From NCBI GenBank assembly GCA_964425755.1, contig CAYRNY010000002.1, forward strand, positions 1 through 64,000: a stretch of DNA of 64,000 bases, given 5' to 3'. Below, piece after piece: positions 52,663 to 64,000 of the stretch (its first letter is position 1; the number at the start of each line of letters is the position of its first letter). The notes below the pieces were generated by a model, which was given only the letters and a program-made list of their open reading frames with translations, did not search any database and was not told where the DNA came from. The stretch is from CAYRNY01 sp964425755. Lineage in GTDB: Bacteria; Chloroflexota; Anaerolineae; Aggregatilineales; Aggregatilineaceae. Made by a program: the position numbers and the translations under genes.

Positions 52663-53844
52663 TTACGGGCATTCGATCGCGCTGTGGTCGGCGAGATTGG
52701 TTGAGAATATGTGCGTCTGGTCGTCGCAGGAACGGAAGTACAGGTAATCGGTCTGCGCCGGGTACAGCACGGCATTGATCGCGGCGAGGCCCGGCGAGCA
52801 GATCGGGCCGGGCGGCAGCAGTTCGCTGCGTGTTGCGCCATCCTGATCCAGGTACGTGTTATAGGCGTACTCCGGTTGGGGATCGTTCAGGGCGTAGTAG
52901 TCCGACTCGCCGTAGAGATTAGGCCACCAGCGCCCCTCTCGCCTGCCGATGGCGTACTGCACCGTTGGATCGGCATCCAGGCGCATGCCGCGTTCCAGGC
53001 GGTTGAGGTAAACCGAGGCGATCATACTCGCTTCATCGATTACGCTCGCTTCGCGCTGCACGATCGAAGCCAGCGTGACGATCTCGTACATACTGTAGCC
53101 CATCTCGGCGGCACGCGCGTGCATGGCGTCGGTCACGTTCGCGTTGAACGCTTCCAGCAGCCGGTCGCGCAGGCCAACCGGCGTGATGTTCGGCTGAAGC
53201 TTGTAGTCACCGGGGAACATGAACCCTTCCAGCGAGGGCGGGTTGCCGTCGCTGAGCGTTGCCGGAATCCCCACGCGCGCCGCGAAATCCGGCGGGATGG
53301 GGGCACCGCGCCCCACCACGTCGAGAAATGCCTGCCCATCGAAGTCAAGCAGCGGGTTGGTGTCGATCACGTTCTCGGCGAGTTCTTCCAGCCGCCACCC
53401 GGCGATGGTGCGGAACGCGATCGAGGCAGCGCTGGCGTCGGTCAGCGCGTAGGCGATCGCTTCCATCGTCTGGGTCTGCCGCAGGAAGAACGTCCCCGCT
53501 TCGAGCTGGCCGTCCAGCCCGTGATACTGCACGTAGTCTACGAACAGGTCCGGGTCGGTGATCAGGCCCTGGGTGAACAGGTTCACTGCGATCGTGCTGG
53601 CGGTATCGCCGGACGCGACGACAAACTCGCGGTAGGAATCGTCGGTCCCGGCGGGGGAGGTAAGTTCATCCTCATGGCGTGCCAGGTTGATCTTGAGCCG
53701 GATCGCCGTGATCGGGTTCAGGCTGGCGTCGGTATCGTTGGCGGCCCACAGGTACAGCCCCACGCCGACCACGCAGCCGACCAGCGCGATCCCCAGGCTG
53801 ACCACGACCAACAGGATAAGCACTGTTCGAAGCATCCCACGCAT
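52663..53844 (-). CDS. mltG: Endolytic murein transglycosylase
   Basis: The 393-residue protein cuts glycan strands of nascent peptidoglycan and helps set strand length. It has an N-terminal membrane span (about 8-30), a LysM-like region with VVASGDTASTIAVNLFTQGLI (near 75-95) and the YceG/MltG domain. The catalytic Glu265 lies in ASIVQREA; GFMFPGDYKL near 207-216 and ADPTVQYA follow the family. GGGGAG lies before the ATG. It is the last gene of the series alaS, J-like, ruvX and mltG on the minus strand. Confidence 0.94.
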   Translation of the reverse strand: MRGMLRTVLILLVVVSLGIALVGCVVGVGLYLWAANDTDASLNPITAIRLKINLARHEDELTSPAGTDDSYREFVVASGDTASTIAVNLFTQGLITDPDLFVDYVQYHGLDGQLEAGTFFLRQTQTMEAIAYALTDASAASIAFRTIAGWRLEELAENVIDTNPLLDFDGQAFLDVVGRGAPIPPDFAARVGIPATLSDGNPPSLEGFMFPGDYKLQPNITPVGLRDRLLEAFNANVTDAMHARAAEMGYSMYEIVTLASIVQREASVIDEASMIASVYLNRLERGMRLDADPTVQYAIGRREGRWWPNLYGESDYYALNDPQPEYAYNTYLDQDGATRSELLPPGPICSPGLAAINAVLYPAQTDYLYFRSCDDQTHIFSTNLADHSAIECP

Positions 53845-53951
53845 GCTGTTTTCTCCCCGGGTGATGATCGGTCACGCTGGCGATTATACGGGCAAATTAG
53901 GGTCAGGAAAAGCGCCCCTGGCGGACGTTTTGGCGGCGTTTGCGCTACGCA

Positions 53952-54416
53952 TCATTCCTCAGCGGGCGGGACCGGGTCCGGCCAGTCGACGCCGTAATCA
54001 CGCCGCGCGTTGAGGAAGCTTTGCAGGATCACCGCTGCGGCGACGGCGTCCACGCGCGCGGGGCGTTCTTTGCCGCTTTCGGCGAGCAGCTCCTCGGCTT
54101 CCTGCGAGGAGTACCGTTCGTTCCAGAGGTAGACCGGCACGTCGATCGCCGCCGCCAGCCGCGACGCCCACAACCGGACGCGGTCCGCCTGCGTGTAGGC
54201 GGTGATCTCCGGCGGGGACTCCGGCAGGCCGACGACGCACGCGGCGACGTCGTGTTCTGCGATCAACGCGTTGATCCTGGCGAAGTCTTCGCGCTTCGAG
54301 GTACGGTGCAGCACGTCGAGCGGGCGCGCGATCAGGCCGGTCGGATCGCTGAGCGCCAGCCCAATCACCTTCAGGCCGTAGTCGATGCCGAGCAGCCGTC
54401 CGGGGAAACCGGTCAT
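53952..54416 (-). CDS. ruvX: RuvX/YqgF-family Holliday junction resolvase or rRNA nuclease
   Basis: The 154-residue protein has the RNase H-like start LLGIDYGLKVIGLALSD with the catalytic Asp, the central VVGLPES and the NERYSSQEAEELL and ARVDAVAAAVILQSFL ends. YqgF family members process pre-16S rRNA in E. coli, and some cleave junction DNA. The start overlaps the stop of the J-like gene as ATGA; the in-frame codons further upstream fall inside that gene and are not used. It lies 107 nt before mltG. Confidence 0.93.
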   Translation of the reverse strand: MTGFPGRLLGIDYGLKVIGLALSDPTGLIARPLDVLHRTSKREDFARINALIAEHDVAACVVGLPESPPEITAYTQADRVRLWASRLAAAIDVPVYLWNERYSSQEAEELLAESGKERPARVDAVAAAVILQSFLNARRDYGVDWPDPVPPAEE

Positions 54417-55954
54417 GGTGTGTTCACCTGCACGTTGATGCGAAACGGCAGCAGGGGCAGGCGGCTGAACCAGCCCGGCCACGTGTCGATCTGCGGGGGG
54501 CGGTCCGGGTCGAGCAGCAGTTCGGATTCCAGGCGCGCGCGGGCATCGTCCACGCTGAGACCGGCCAGCCGCGCGCGCACATCGGCGCTGTCGATGGCAA
54601 CGGCGATGTTGCCGCTGACCGTCATCAGGAAGGTCACGCGCCCGTCGGGCTCGATGTTGGTGATATCGCCGCGCGTGAAAGTCAAGGCGCTGGGCGCGAT
54701 CTCCTGTCCGGGCTGGATGTACGGCGCGAGGCTCGCATAGGCGACCTGCCGTGCCTGCTGTTCGTCGACGATCACGGCCTGCACGTCCGCGCGCAGGTCG
54801 AGGCTGACGCTGTTGGCCGTATCGCCCACGATCGCGCTGTATAGTGTCCACTCCGGGCGCTCGCGGGTGATCACGACCGATCCGGGCACCAGGAATTGGT
54901 CGCCCGACAACTGGTGCAGCAGGATATCACGTGCGTTTTGCAGCAACTGCTGGCGGCCCAGCACGAGCAGGCGCTCGTGGTCGGCTTGCGTGACGATCTT
55001 CATTTCCTGCCGCGCGCCGCCATACGTGGCGTTGGCGTTGGTGACGCTGACCGCGTCCGCGAACTCGGCTTCCACACGGTTGATCGCGCCGGGATCGACG
55101 TTGCCTTCTGCACCTGCATGTTCGGGCAGCGCCTGGACCGGCACGTCAATGCTGGCGCTGTCCCCGGCGGGGAGCGTGGTTTCGATGGACGTGGCGAAGC
55201 GGACCGGGAACGTGTCGCTGGTCATGACGACCGTGCCCAGCGGGATCAGGATCGGGGTGTCGGTAGTGTTGCGGAACGTGACCAGTCCCTGCGCGCGGGA
55301 TGCGCCGGCGGATTCGACGCCTGTCGCCTCGACGGTGACACGCGCCGTCGCCTGCAGCGTGACGACGTTGGCGGGCATGCGGTAGTTTTCGATGTCGATG
55401 TCGTTCAGGTCCGGTGCGGCGACGATCGAGACGGTTTCAAAGACCTGGCGGCTGGCAGGCGTCAGCGTGACGGTGGCACTGGGCACGGTGACCAGCAGCC
55501 CCAGCCCCAGCAGCACCAGCAGCCCGGCGAACAGCACCCAGCGCCCGATCTGGCGCAATCGCTGCTGGCCGGGCGTCAGCGGCGCGCCGCGCAGTTCTGC
55601 GACACGCTGCGCGATCGCGGCCTGTTCGTAGGGGTCGCGGGGCGAGGCCAGGGCGTTTTCGCGCGGGCGCTGCCACCGGCTGCGGGCTGCCGTTTGCTCG
55701 TCTGGGAAAACGGAGATGTTCAGGTCTTGCGCGTGATCGATGGTGTTTCGGTCGTTTGTGAGCAGCGCGATCTGCTTGCCGAGCCGTGTCGCCTGGCGTT
55801 GCACGAGCAGCAGGTCGAGCTTGCGTTGCAGCACCGGGCCGTGCGGCGGCCAGCGCAGCAACACGCGCGGCGCATCGACGAACGCCAGGCGGTCGCGCAC
55901 GGATACCGCGTCATCGTATGGTTCGAGGTGGATGGTGTGGATATCGTCGCTCAT
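54413..55954 (-). CDS. Membrane-anchored baseplate-J-like protein of unknown function
   Basis: The 513-residue product has a Rossmann-like N-terminal domain (1-85) with LVQRQATRLGKQIALLTND, a polar linker, one membrane span (about 135-160) and a long beta-rich extracytoplasmic part with baseplate J/gp47-like strands (about 170-510), including the GLVTFRNTTDTPI stretch. No phage genes are near, so this is a cellular member of the fold. In Firmicutes the corresponding gene is ireB (small), so its position is shared but not its sequence. It may anchor to the wall; no function is known. No good ribosome-binding site precedes the ATG; a short inverted repeat surrounds the start. Confidence 0.75.
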   Translation of the reverse strand: MSDDIHTIHLEPYDDAVSVRDRLAFVDAPRVLLRWPPHGPVLQRKLDLLLVQRQATRLGKQIALLTNDRNTIDHAQDLNISVFPDEQTAARSRWQRPRENALASPRDPYEQAAIAQRVAELRGAPLTPGQQRLRQIGRWVLFAGLLVLLGLGLLVTVPSATVTLTPASRQVFETVSIVAAPDLNDIDIENYRMPANVVTLQATARVTVEATGVESAGASRAQGLVTFRNTTDTPILIPLGTVVMTSDTFPVRFATSIETTLPAGDSASIDVPVQALPEHAGAEGNVDPGAINRVEAEFADAVSVTNANATYGGARQEMKIVTQADHERLLVLGRQQLLQNARDILLHQLSGDQFLVPGSVVITRERPEWTLYSAIVGDTANSVSLDLRADVQAVIVDEQQARQVAYASLAPYIQPGQEIAPSALTFTRGDITNIEPDGRVTFLMTVSGNIAVAIDSADVRARLAGLSVDDARARLESELLLDPDRPPQIDTWPGWFSRLPLLPFRINVQVNTP

Positions 55955-56034
55955 GCGGTTATTTTACCGCAAAGTTCGCCTTGCGGATAACGCGCAGCGG
56001 GCGAAACATGCGCGATACGGTGGCCGCGAAACGA

Positions 56035-56060
56035 ACGGGGCGACCTGCTGGCCGCCCCGT
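56035..56060 (-). terminator. Hairpin after alaS
   Basis: An 8-bp perfect stem (56035-56042 with 56053-56060) lies 23 nt after the alaS stop and is followed on the minus strand by TTCGTTT. It is a plausible terminator, which would put the J-like, ruvX and mltG genes in a separate transcript. Confidence 0.5.
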
Positions 56061-56082
56061 GTGAATGGCTGCCTGTGCCGGC

Positions 56083-59046
<2,964 letters not shown>

Positions 59047-59195
59047 AGGGCGCTCTCTCGTAATGTGTGCCGTGTTGCTGCGGGTAGCGGACCGGTTGCT
59101 ACGGCTTGTTCCGCCGCGTGATTACCGCTCGATTATAAAGAACGGGCGGGTGCTTGGCAATGCCGACGTGGGATCGCACGCCCGGCAGAGGCCGC

Positions 59196-59678
59196 TTAAT
59201 CCGACTGCAAGAACTGGCGGATCAGCTTCACGGCGCGGGCCGCGTCCTCGCGTTTGAGGTTACGCTTGACCGCGTAGTCCGGCATCTTGATGAAGTCGAT
59301 CACCAGATCGCAGCGCGGGCTGGCGTCGGGCGGCACCTCGTCGATGAGCTGCCCGTCGCCACACAGCGCGGTGATGCGCCGGATGTCGCTTAGCGAGTAG
59401 GTGTCATCCCCCGGCACGAGATAATGGCGCTGGCGTACATTGAGCGTTTGTGCGTCGCGGTCAAAGGTCAGGGTGACGTGCTTTTCCATGATCAGGCGCA
59501 GGAACCCCGCAAAGGCGAACAACGCGCCCACGAGGATGAACACCGGCAGGTCGGACGCCGATCCGTAGATCGCGAACGCCAGCCCGATCACCAGCGCGAG
59601 GACGAAAATTACCGCCGGTAGAATCGCGTTACCGAAACGAATAGCAAGCCGGGCGTATGTGTTTTCGATGATCTTCAT
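59196..59678 (-). CDS. Two-span membrane protein, function unknown
   Basis: The 160-residue product has two membrane spans (about 17-38 and 43-63) followed by a soluble domain with HVTLTFDRDAQTLNVRQRHYLVPGD, which resembles the bacterial PH-like fold of small YdbS/YcxB-type membrane proteins. I do not recognise a specific family. AAAGGAA precedes the ATG. It is alone, between alaS and tyrS, with gaps of about 150 and 300 nt. Confidence 0.7.
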   Translation of the reverse strand: MKIIENTYARLAIRFGNAILPAVIFVLALVIGLAFAIYGSASDLPVFILVGALFAFAGFLRLIMEKHVTLTFDRDAQTLNVRQRHYLVPGDDTYSLSDIRRITALCGDGQLIDEVPPDASPRCDLVIDFIKMPDYAVKRNLKREDAARAVKLIRQFLQSD

Positions 59679-59840
59679 GCTGCGTTCCTTTCTCTTGAGG
59701 CGGAATGTATGTGCCGCGTGCGGATGCGTGGTTTCTGCGGCGACTGTATTCTACACCTGCTGCGCTCGCGCCGTTAGCGACAGGTGCTGGCTGCGGGTTG
59801 GCATGCGCGGCGTTTTCCCCGTAAGTCGCCAGATTCGCCG

Positions 59841-59869
59841 CTGGCAGTTGGCCTTACCCATGTTATTAT
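59841..59869 (+). promoter_or_regulatory. Promoter candidate for tyrS
   Basis: CTGGCA (59841-59846) and TATTAT (59864-59869) are 17 bp apart, with a TGT extension before the -10. The start codon is 107 nt downstream. No T-box leader was recognised in that span. Confidence 0.55.
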
Positions 59870-59976
59870 AGGGAGGACTTGCACAGGGTGAAAAACGGTT
59901 GTGGCCAGGTGCGCGGCACGACCGTTGATTTCGCAGCCGCATTTGATCGGGTTGGCAAGAAAGGAACACACAGCGC

Positions 59977-61200
59977 ATGGCAACCATTGAGCAGCAGGTT
60001 GAGGTATTGATGGCGGGCGCCGAATACGGTGATCCCCAGACCAAAGCGAACATGACCAAAGAGCTACGCGAGCGCCTGATCGCGGCGGAAAAGGAAGACC
60101 GCCCGCTGCGGGTGTATTGCGGCTACGACCCGCGTAAGCCAGACCTGCACCTGGGGCACACGATCACCATGCGCAAGCTGCGCCAGTTCCAGGATTTTGG
60201 GCACGAGGTGACGTTCCTGATCGGGACGTTTACCAGCCTGATCGGTGACCCCTCGGACAAGGACGAAGCGCGCGAGCAACTGACGCCGGAAGAGGTCGAG
60301 CGCAACGCGCAGACCTACACGGACCAGGCGTTCAAAATCCTGGACCCGGAAAAAACGATCGTGCGGCGCAACGACGAATGGCTCGCGTCGTTGGACTTCC
60401 GCGATATCATCAAGCTGGCGCAGCACTTCACCGTGCAGCAGTTTCTGGCGCGCGACAATTTCGCCAAGCGCATCGAGACCGGCGAGCCGATCTACCTGCA
60501 CGAGCTGTTCTACTCGCTGATGCAGGCGTATGACGCGGTCGCGCAGGAGACGGACGTACAGGTCGGCGGGCAGGACCAGCTTTTCAACATCGTGGTGGCG
60601 GGGCGCAAGCTACAGCAGGCGCTCGGCCAGCCCCCGCTGGTCGCGATCATCATGGGCGAGAGTTTGCCGGGCACGGACGGCGAGATCAAGATGAGCAAGA
60701 GCCTGGGTAACGACATTCCCTTGATGACCACGCCGGAGGATATGTACGGCAAGTTGATGAGCGTGCCGGACAAGGCAATGCCGATCTACCACAAGCTGTT
60801 GTTTGGCTACACCGAGAGCGACCTGGCCGAACTCCGGCGGCGCATGCAGGAAGACCCGATGGGCGTCAAGAAAGCGCTCGCGTTCCGCGTGGTCGAGGAG
60901 TTTCACGGGACGGAGGGCGCGCAGCGTGGCCAGCAGCACTTCGAGACCGTGATCCAGGGCGCGGGCCTGCCCGACGATATGCCCGTCTACGCGGTCAACG
61001 GACCGGTGCGCGTGATCGACGTGCTTGCAGAGGCGGGTTTGACATCCAGCAAAGGCGATGCCAAGCGCCAGATCAAGGGCGGCGGCGTCAAGCTGGACGG
61101 GGAAAAGGTCGCGTCGATCGACGTGGAATTGTCGCCGGACGCGCTGCCGGTGGTGTTGCAGGTTGGCAAGCGTAAGTTTGTGCGCGTGATCCCGCAGTAG
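59977..61200 (+). CDS. tyrS: Tyrosyl-tRNA synthetase
   Basis: The 407-residue class I synthetase charges tRNA-Tyr. The HIGH motif reads HLGH (58-61), KMSKS is at 238-242, and an S4 RNA-binding domain closes the protein (about 345-405; GDAKRQIKGGGVKL). It has the tyrosine-site segment MQAYDAVAQETDVQVGGQDQ. It is nearer to the TyrZ/TyrRS2 type than to E. coli TyrS. AAAGGAA is before the ATG. A hairpin follows, shared with the convergent fabH. Confidence 0.96.
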   Translation: MATIEQQVEVLMAGAEYGDPQTKANMTKELRERLIAAEKEDRPLRVYCGYDPRKPDLHLGHTITMRKLRQFQDFGHEVTFLIGTFTSLIGDPSDKDEAREQLTPEEVERNAQTYTDQAFKILDPEKTIVRRNDEWLASLDFRDIIKLAQHFTVQQFLARDNFAKRIETGEPIYLHELFYSLMQAYDAVAQETDVQVGGQDQLFNIVVAGRKLQQALGQPPLVAIIMGESLPGTDGEIKMSKSLGNDIPLMTTPEDMYGKLMSVPDKAMPIYHKLLFGYTESDLAELRRRMQEDPMGVKKALAFRVVEEFHGTEGAQRGQQHFETVIQGAGLPDDMPVYAVNGPVRVIDVLAEAGLTSSKGDAKRQIKGGGVKLDGEKVASIDVELSPDALPVVLQVGKRKFVRVIPQ

Positions 61201-61241
61201 CGACCGGCGATGTGCCGCCCACAAGGCACACATGGACGAAA

Positions 61242-61280
61242 CAACAGGGCGATCCGTTCAAGCGATGGATCGCCCTGTTG
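61242..61280. terminator. Strong bidirectional hairpin between tyrS and fabH
   Basis: A perfect 14-bp inverted repeat (61242-61255 with 61267-61280) with an 11-nt loop lies between two convergent genes. It has no T run on the plus side and only TTTCG on the minus side, so it may act with factor help. Confidence 0.6.
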
Positions 61281-61293
61281 GTGATTGCAGCGC

Positions 61294-62682
61294 TTACGGC
61301 GTGTCGTCCGGCGTTTGGGCCGGTGTGTCGTCGGTTTCGCGTTCCGCAGCGGGTTTGTCGAGTCGCTTTTCGTCGCGGTCGATCATTTGCTGCGCGCGCT
61401 GCTGGATTTCCTGGGCGCGGTGTTGGGCGCGCTGCTGGAAGTCTTCCGCTTGCTGCTGAATCCGGGTGCGGCGGCGGACTAGCGCCCTCCGCGCGGCGAG
61501 AATCCACGTCGTGGGGGAAAGTAACATCAAGCGCCGCCACCAGCGCATCAGGGGCCGGCGCAGCCAGGCCAGCGCGTATTCGCCCTTGCGCCGGCCCCAG
61601 TTGATCGAGTAATTGCTCTTGGGTGGCAGCGCCGACCACTCGACGATCATCGAGGCCCACGACAAGCCCCCGCCAAACCCCACAAAGGCCACGAGATCGC
61701 CGGGCCTGACGCGGCCCTCTTCCACGGCTTCCGCCAGCGCGATCGGGATCGAGGCGGCGGACGTGTTGCCGTAGCGTTCGACATTGCTATAGACACGATC
61801 TTCGGGGATGTGGAGCGACTTCGCGGCGTAGGTGATGATGCGCGCGTTGGCCTGGTGCGGGATCACGAGGTTGAGCGCGTCCGGCGTCAGCCCGACCTGG
61901 TCCAGCGCGTCGCGCACGCTGTCCCCGATCACCTTGGTCGCAAAGCGGAACACGCCGCGCCCGTCCATGTAGATACGGTGCATCTCGTGCTTCCCGTCCT
62001 GCAGGTAGGTGTCGCGACTGCTGACGGTCGGCAGGGTGAGCATATCCCACCCGGAGCCATCCGAGCGCAGGACGCTGCTCAACACGCCGCCGGGCACGTC
62101 GCTGCCCTGCAGCACGACCGCGCCCGCACCGTCGCCAAAGAGGATGCAGGTTCCCCGGTCGGACCAGTCCACCACGCGGCTGAGCGTTTCCGCGCCGATC
62201 ACCAGCGCGGTGTTGACCGAGCCGGTGCGTATTTTGTTCGCGGCCATGTCCATCCCGTAGACGAAGCCGGAACACGCGGCGCTGAGGTCAAACGCCCCGG
62301 CGCTGCGCGCGCCGAGGTAGTCCTGCACCAGGCTGGCCGTGCTGGGGAAGATGTGTTCCGGCGTTGCTGTCGCCACGACGATCAGGTCGAGATCGCTGGG
62401 CAGCACGTCGGCCACGTCGAGCGCCTTCTGCGCGGCGCGGATGGCGAGGCTGGTCGTGGTCTCGCGCGGCTCGGCGATGCGCCGCTCGCGGATCCCGGTG
62501 CGCGTGACGATCCAGTCGTCGTTGGTATCCACGATCGCTTCGAGGTCGTGGTTGGAGAGCACCTGCGCCGGCACTTCCATGCCCCAACCGACGATATGCG
62601 CGAACCGCATGGCGCGCGGCTTGTAACTTTTGAGCGCGCGGCCTGGGAGCAGCCGGTGCGGGTATCCGTTGTTGTCGATCAT
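61294..62682 (-). CDS. fabH: 3-oxoacyl-ACP synthase III (FabH) with C-terminal basic extension
   Basis: The 462-residue enzyme starts fatty-acid synthesis by condensing acetyl- or acyl-CoA with malonyl-ACP. The Cys137-His276-Asn306 triad is intact (AACSGF, PHQANARI, GNTSAAS), as is the DTNDDWIVTRTGIRER segment. The normal protein ends near residue 350. A further 112 residues follow, rich in Arg and Trp (about 360-405, amphipathic), then a Gln/Arg coiled coil (405-440), then a polar tail. The ATG at 62682 has AAGGAA 6 nt upstream. The catalytic core alone matches the family's length. FabF is just upstream on the same strand. Confidence 0.9.
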   Translation of the reverse strand: MIDNNGYPHRLLPGRALKSYKPRAMRFAHIVGWGMEVPAQVLSNHDLEAIVDTNDDWIVTRTGIRERRIAEPRETTTSLAIRAAQKALDVADVLPSDLDLIVVATATPEHIFPSTASLVQDYLGARSAGAFDLSAACSGFVYGMDMAANKIRTGSVNTALVIGAETLSRVVDWSDRGTCILFGDGAGAVVLQGSDVPGGVLSSVLRSDGSGWDMLTLPTVSSRDTYLQDGKHEMHRIYMDGRGVFRFATKVIGDSVRDALDQVGLTPDALNLVIPHQANARIITYAAKSLHIPEDRVYSNVERYGNTSAASIPIALAEAVEEGRVRPGDLVAFVGFGGGLSWASMIVEWSALPPKSNYSINWGRRKGEYALAWLRRPLMRWWRRLMLLSPTTWILAARRALVRRRTRIQQQAEDFQQRAQHRAQEIQQRAQQMIDRDEKRLDKPAAERETDDTPAQTPDDTP

Positions 62683-62794
62683 GCGTGTTCCTTGCAATGT
62701 CCGGTTAACGGCTATCGGTGCGCGGCAGTGGTGGTCAGGCTCAGCGTTTCCGTGCTGTAAACTTGCCCCTGGCAACAGCCGGCTGCCGCCAGGA

Positions 62795-64000
62795 TCAGTC
62801 CTCGTAACGGCTGAAAATCAGCACGGCGTTGTGCCCGCCGAACCCAAACGAATTGCTCATCACGTGTTTGATGTCCGCCTTCACGCCGACATTGGGCGTG
62901 TAGTTCAGGTCACATTCGGGATCGGGTTCGTCCAGGTTGATCGTCGGCGGCACGAACTGGTGCTGGATCGCCTGGACGCTGAACACGGCCTCGACGCTGC
63001 CCGCTGACCCCATCAGGTGCCCGGTCATGGACTTGGTCGAGCTGATCGCGACGTTGTAGGCATGTGCACCGAAGACCGCCTTGATCGCCCTGGTCTCGCT
63101 GACGTCGTTCAGCGGCGTGCTGGTGCCGTGCGCGTTGATGTAGCTGATATCTTCCGGCTGGAGTCCGGCGCTGCGCAGCGCGAAGCGCATCGCGGCCTGC
63201 GCGCCTTCGCCGTCTTCCAGCGGCGCGGTGACGTGGTACGCGTCGCACGTCGAGCCGTAGCCCGTGACTTCTGCATAGATACGCGCGCCGCGTGCTTTGG
63301 CGTGTTCGAGTTCTTCGAGCATCAGCACGGCAGCGCCTTCGCCCACGACGAACCCGTCGCGGTCCTTCGCGAAGGGGCGCGATGCGGCCTGCGGATCGTC
63401 GTTACGCCGCGAGATCGCCTTCATGTTCGACAGGCTGGCGATGGTCAGGTCCAGCAGCGCCGCCTCTGACGATCCCGCGAGCATCGCGCTGGCCGCGCCG
63501 CGGCGGATTATCTCGTAGGCTTCGCCGATGCTGTTGTTGCCGGTCGCGCAAGCGGTCGAGATTGCCATATTCGGACCCCGCAGGCCGAAGTCGATCGCGA
63601 CTTTGCCCGCCGGGCTGTCCGGCAGCATCATCGGCAGCAGCAGCGGGCTGACGGTGGCATGACCTTCGCGCATGAACTTCTCGATGCCTTCGTAGAGCGT
63701 CTGGAACCCGCCGATGCCGGTGCCGATCAACACGCCGGTGGCATAGGGGTCTTCATCGTTGGCGTTCAGGCCGGAATCGTCAAGCGCCTGCTGGCTGCTG
63801 TACACGGCGACCTGGGTCAGCGGGTCGGTGCGGCGCAGGTCGCGCTTGCTGAAGTGCTCTTCCGGGTTGAAGTTCTTGATCGGCGCCCCGAAGGTGACCT
63901 TCAGGCCGAGTTCTTCGAATTTCGGGATGTGTTGTGCGCCGGAGACGCCGTTCGAGATGTTCTCCCACGCTTCTTCGGGGGTGTTGCCGACAGGGCAGAT
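62795..64000 (-). CDS. fabF: 3-oxoacyl-ACP synthase II (FabF), N-terminus cut by the right edge
   Basis: At least 401 residues are visible, beginning CPVGNTPEEAWEN at the edge, so only about 12-18 N-terminal residues are missing. FabF elongates acyl-ACP with malonyl-ACP. The catalytic Cys lies in ISTACATG. The two His residues lie in NAHGTSTPLND and MTGHLMGSAG, and FGFGGHNAV closes the protein. FabH lies 112 nt downstream. No acpP is between them, although it often sits in this kind of cluster; it may be beyond the edge. Confidence 0.96.
   Translation of the reverse strand: MCPVGNTPEEAWENISNGVSGAQHIPKFEELGLKVTFGAPIKNFNPEEHFSKRDLRRTDPLTQVAVYSSQQALDDSGLNANDEDPYATGVLIGTGIGGFQTLYEGIEKFMREGHATVSPLLLPMMLPDSPAGKVAIDFGLRGPNMAISTACATGNNSIGEAYEIIRRGAASAMLAGSSEAALLDLTIASLSNMKAISRRNDDPQAASRPFAKDRDGFVVGEGAAVLMLEELEHAKARGARIYAEVTGYGSTCDAYHVTAPLEDGEGAQAAMRFALRSAGLQPEDISYINAHGTSTPLNDVSETRAIKAVFGAHAYNVAISSTKSMTGHLMGSAGSVEAVFSVQAIQHQFVPPTINLDEPDPECDLNYTPNVGVKADIKHVMSNSFGFGGHNAVLIFSRYED

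Noticed and set aside
54413..55954. Evidence for a prophage from the baseplate-J-like fold
   Set aside because: No other phage gene is near, the gene sits in a housekeeping series, and it has a membrane span.
59870..59976. T-box leader before tyrS
   Set aside because: No T-box bulge sequence or specifier stem could be recognised.

Overview
The window is GC-rich bacterial chromosome, about 50 protein genes on both strands. It has no rRNA or tRNA gene, CRISPR array, insertion sequence or prophage that I could recognise. The gene mix suggests a member of the Chloroflexota, probably an Anaerolineae-type organism: Thr/Pro-rich inserts in exported proteins, a clostripain-family C11 peptidase, DUF4397/SH3 surface proteins, tandem DUF2142 membrane proteins, an AdoK-type adenosine kinase and cytochrome bd with CydDC. 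This is inferred from protein resemblance only.

Layout. 1-5 kb: a small anchored protein, class I fructose-bisphosphatase, a membrane-anchored SurA/PpiC foldase with a Thr/Pro-rich insert, then the rpsF-ssb-rpsR operon with a recognisable promoter and terminator. 5-10 kb: a secreted C11 peptidase, a metallophosphoesterase and an overlapping TrmB-like methyltransferase with an altered signature. 10-29 kb: mainly cell-surface polysaccharide functions. These are an O-antigen ligase/polymerase-type protein, a YfhO-like protein, two tandem DUF2142 proteins, two glycosyltransferases, and the GDP-mannose dehydratase/reductase pair expected to make GDP-6-deoxy-mannose (D-rhamnose). Interspersed are a low-GC lipoprotein gene, a flavodoxin-fold oxidoreductase, a double VOC protein, TatD and Hsp20. 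29-36 kb: cydDC and cydAB (cytochrome bd and its assembly exporter), split by an inverted HAD phosphatase gene.

36-44 kb: a HEAT-repeat protein, MtnA, a solitary divergent CpaF-like ATPase, adenosine kinase, a GNAT protein and S-adenosylhomocysteinase. AhcY, AdoK and MtnA together suggest local recycling of SAM by-products. 44-52 kb: a large DUF4397/SH3 surface protein, a membrane-anchored DsbA-like oxidoreductase, pyrimidine-nucleoside phosphorylase, a DUF4342 protein, an MFS transporter and a class III CoA-transferase. 52-59 kb: the minus-strand series alaS, a baseplate-J-like membrane protein, ruvX and mltG, which resembles the alaS-(ireB)-ruvX-mltG order of Firmicutes with a different protein in the middle. 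59-64 kb: a small membrane protein, TyrRS, a FabH with a long basic C-terminal tail, and FabF, which runs off the right edge.

Translational coupling is common: several ATGA stop/start overlaps occur on the minus strand. Promoters with the extended -10 form TGnTATACT recur upstream of four genes. I found no convincing unknown multi-gene system. The most interesting points are modified versions of known proteins (TrmB-like, CpaF-like, FabH, S18, AlaRS) and the J-like protein in the alaS-ruvX-mltG series.
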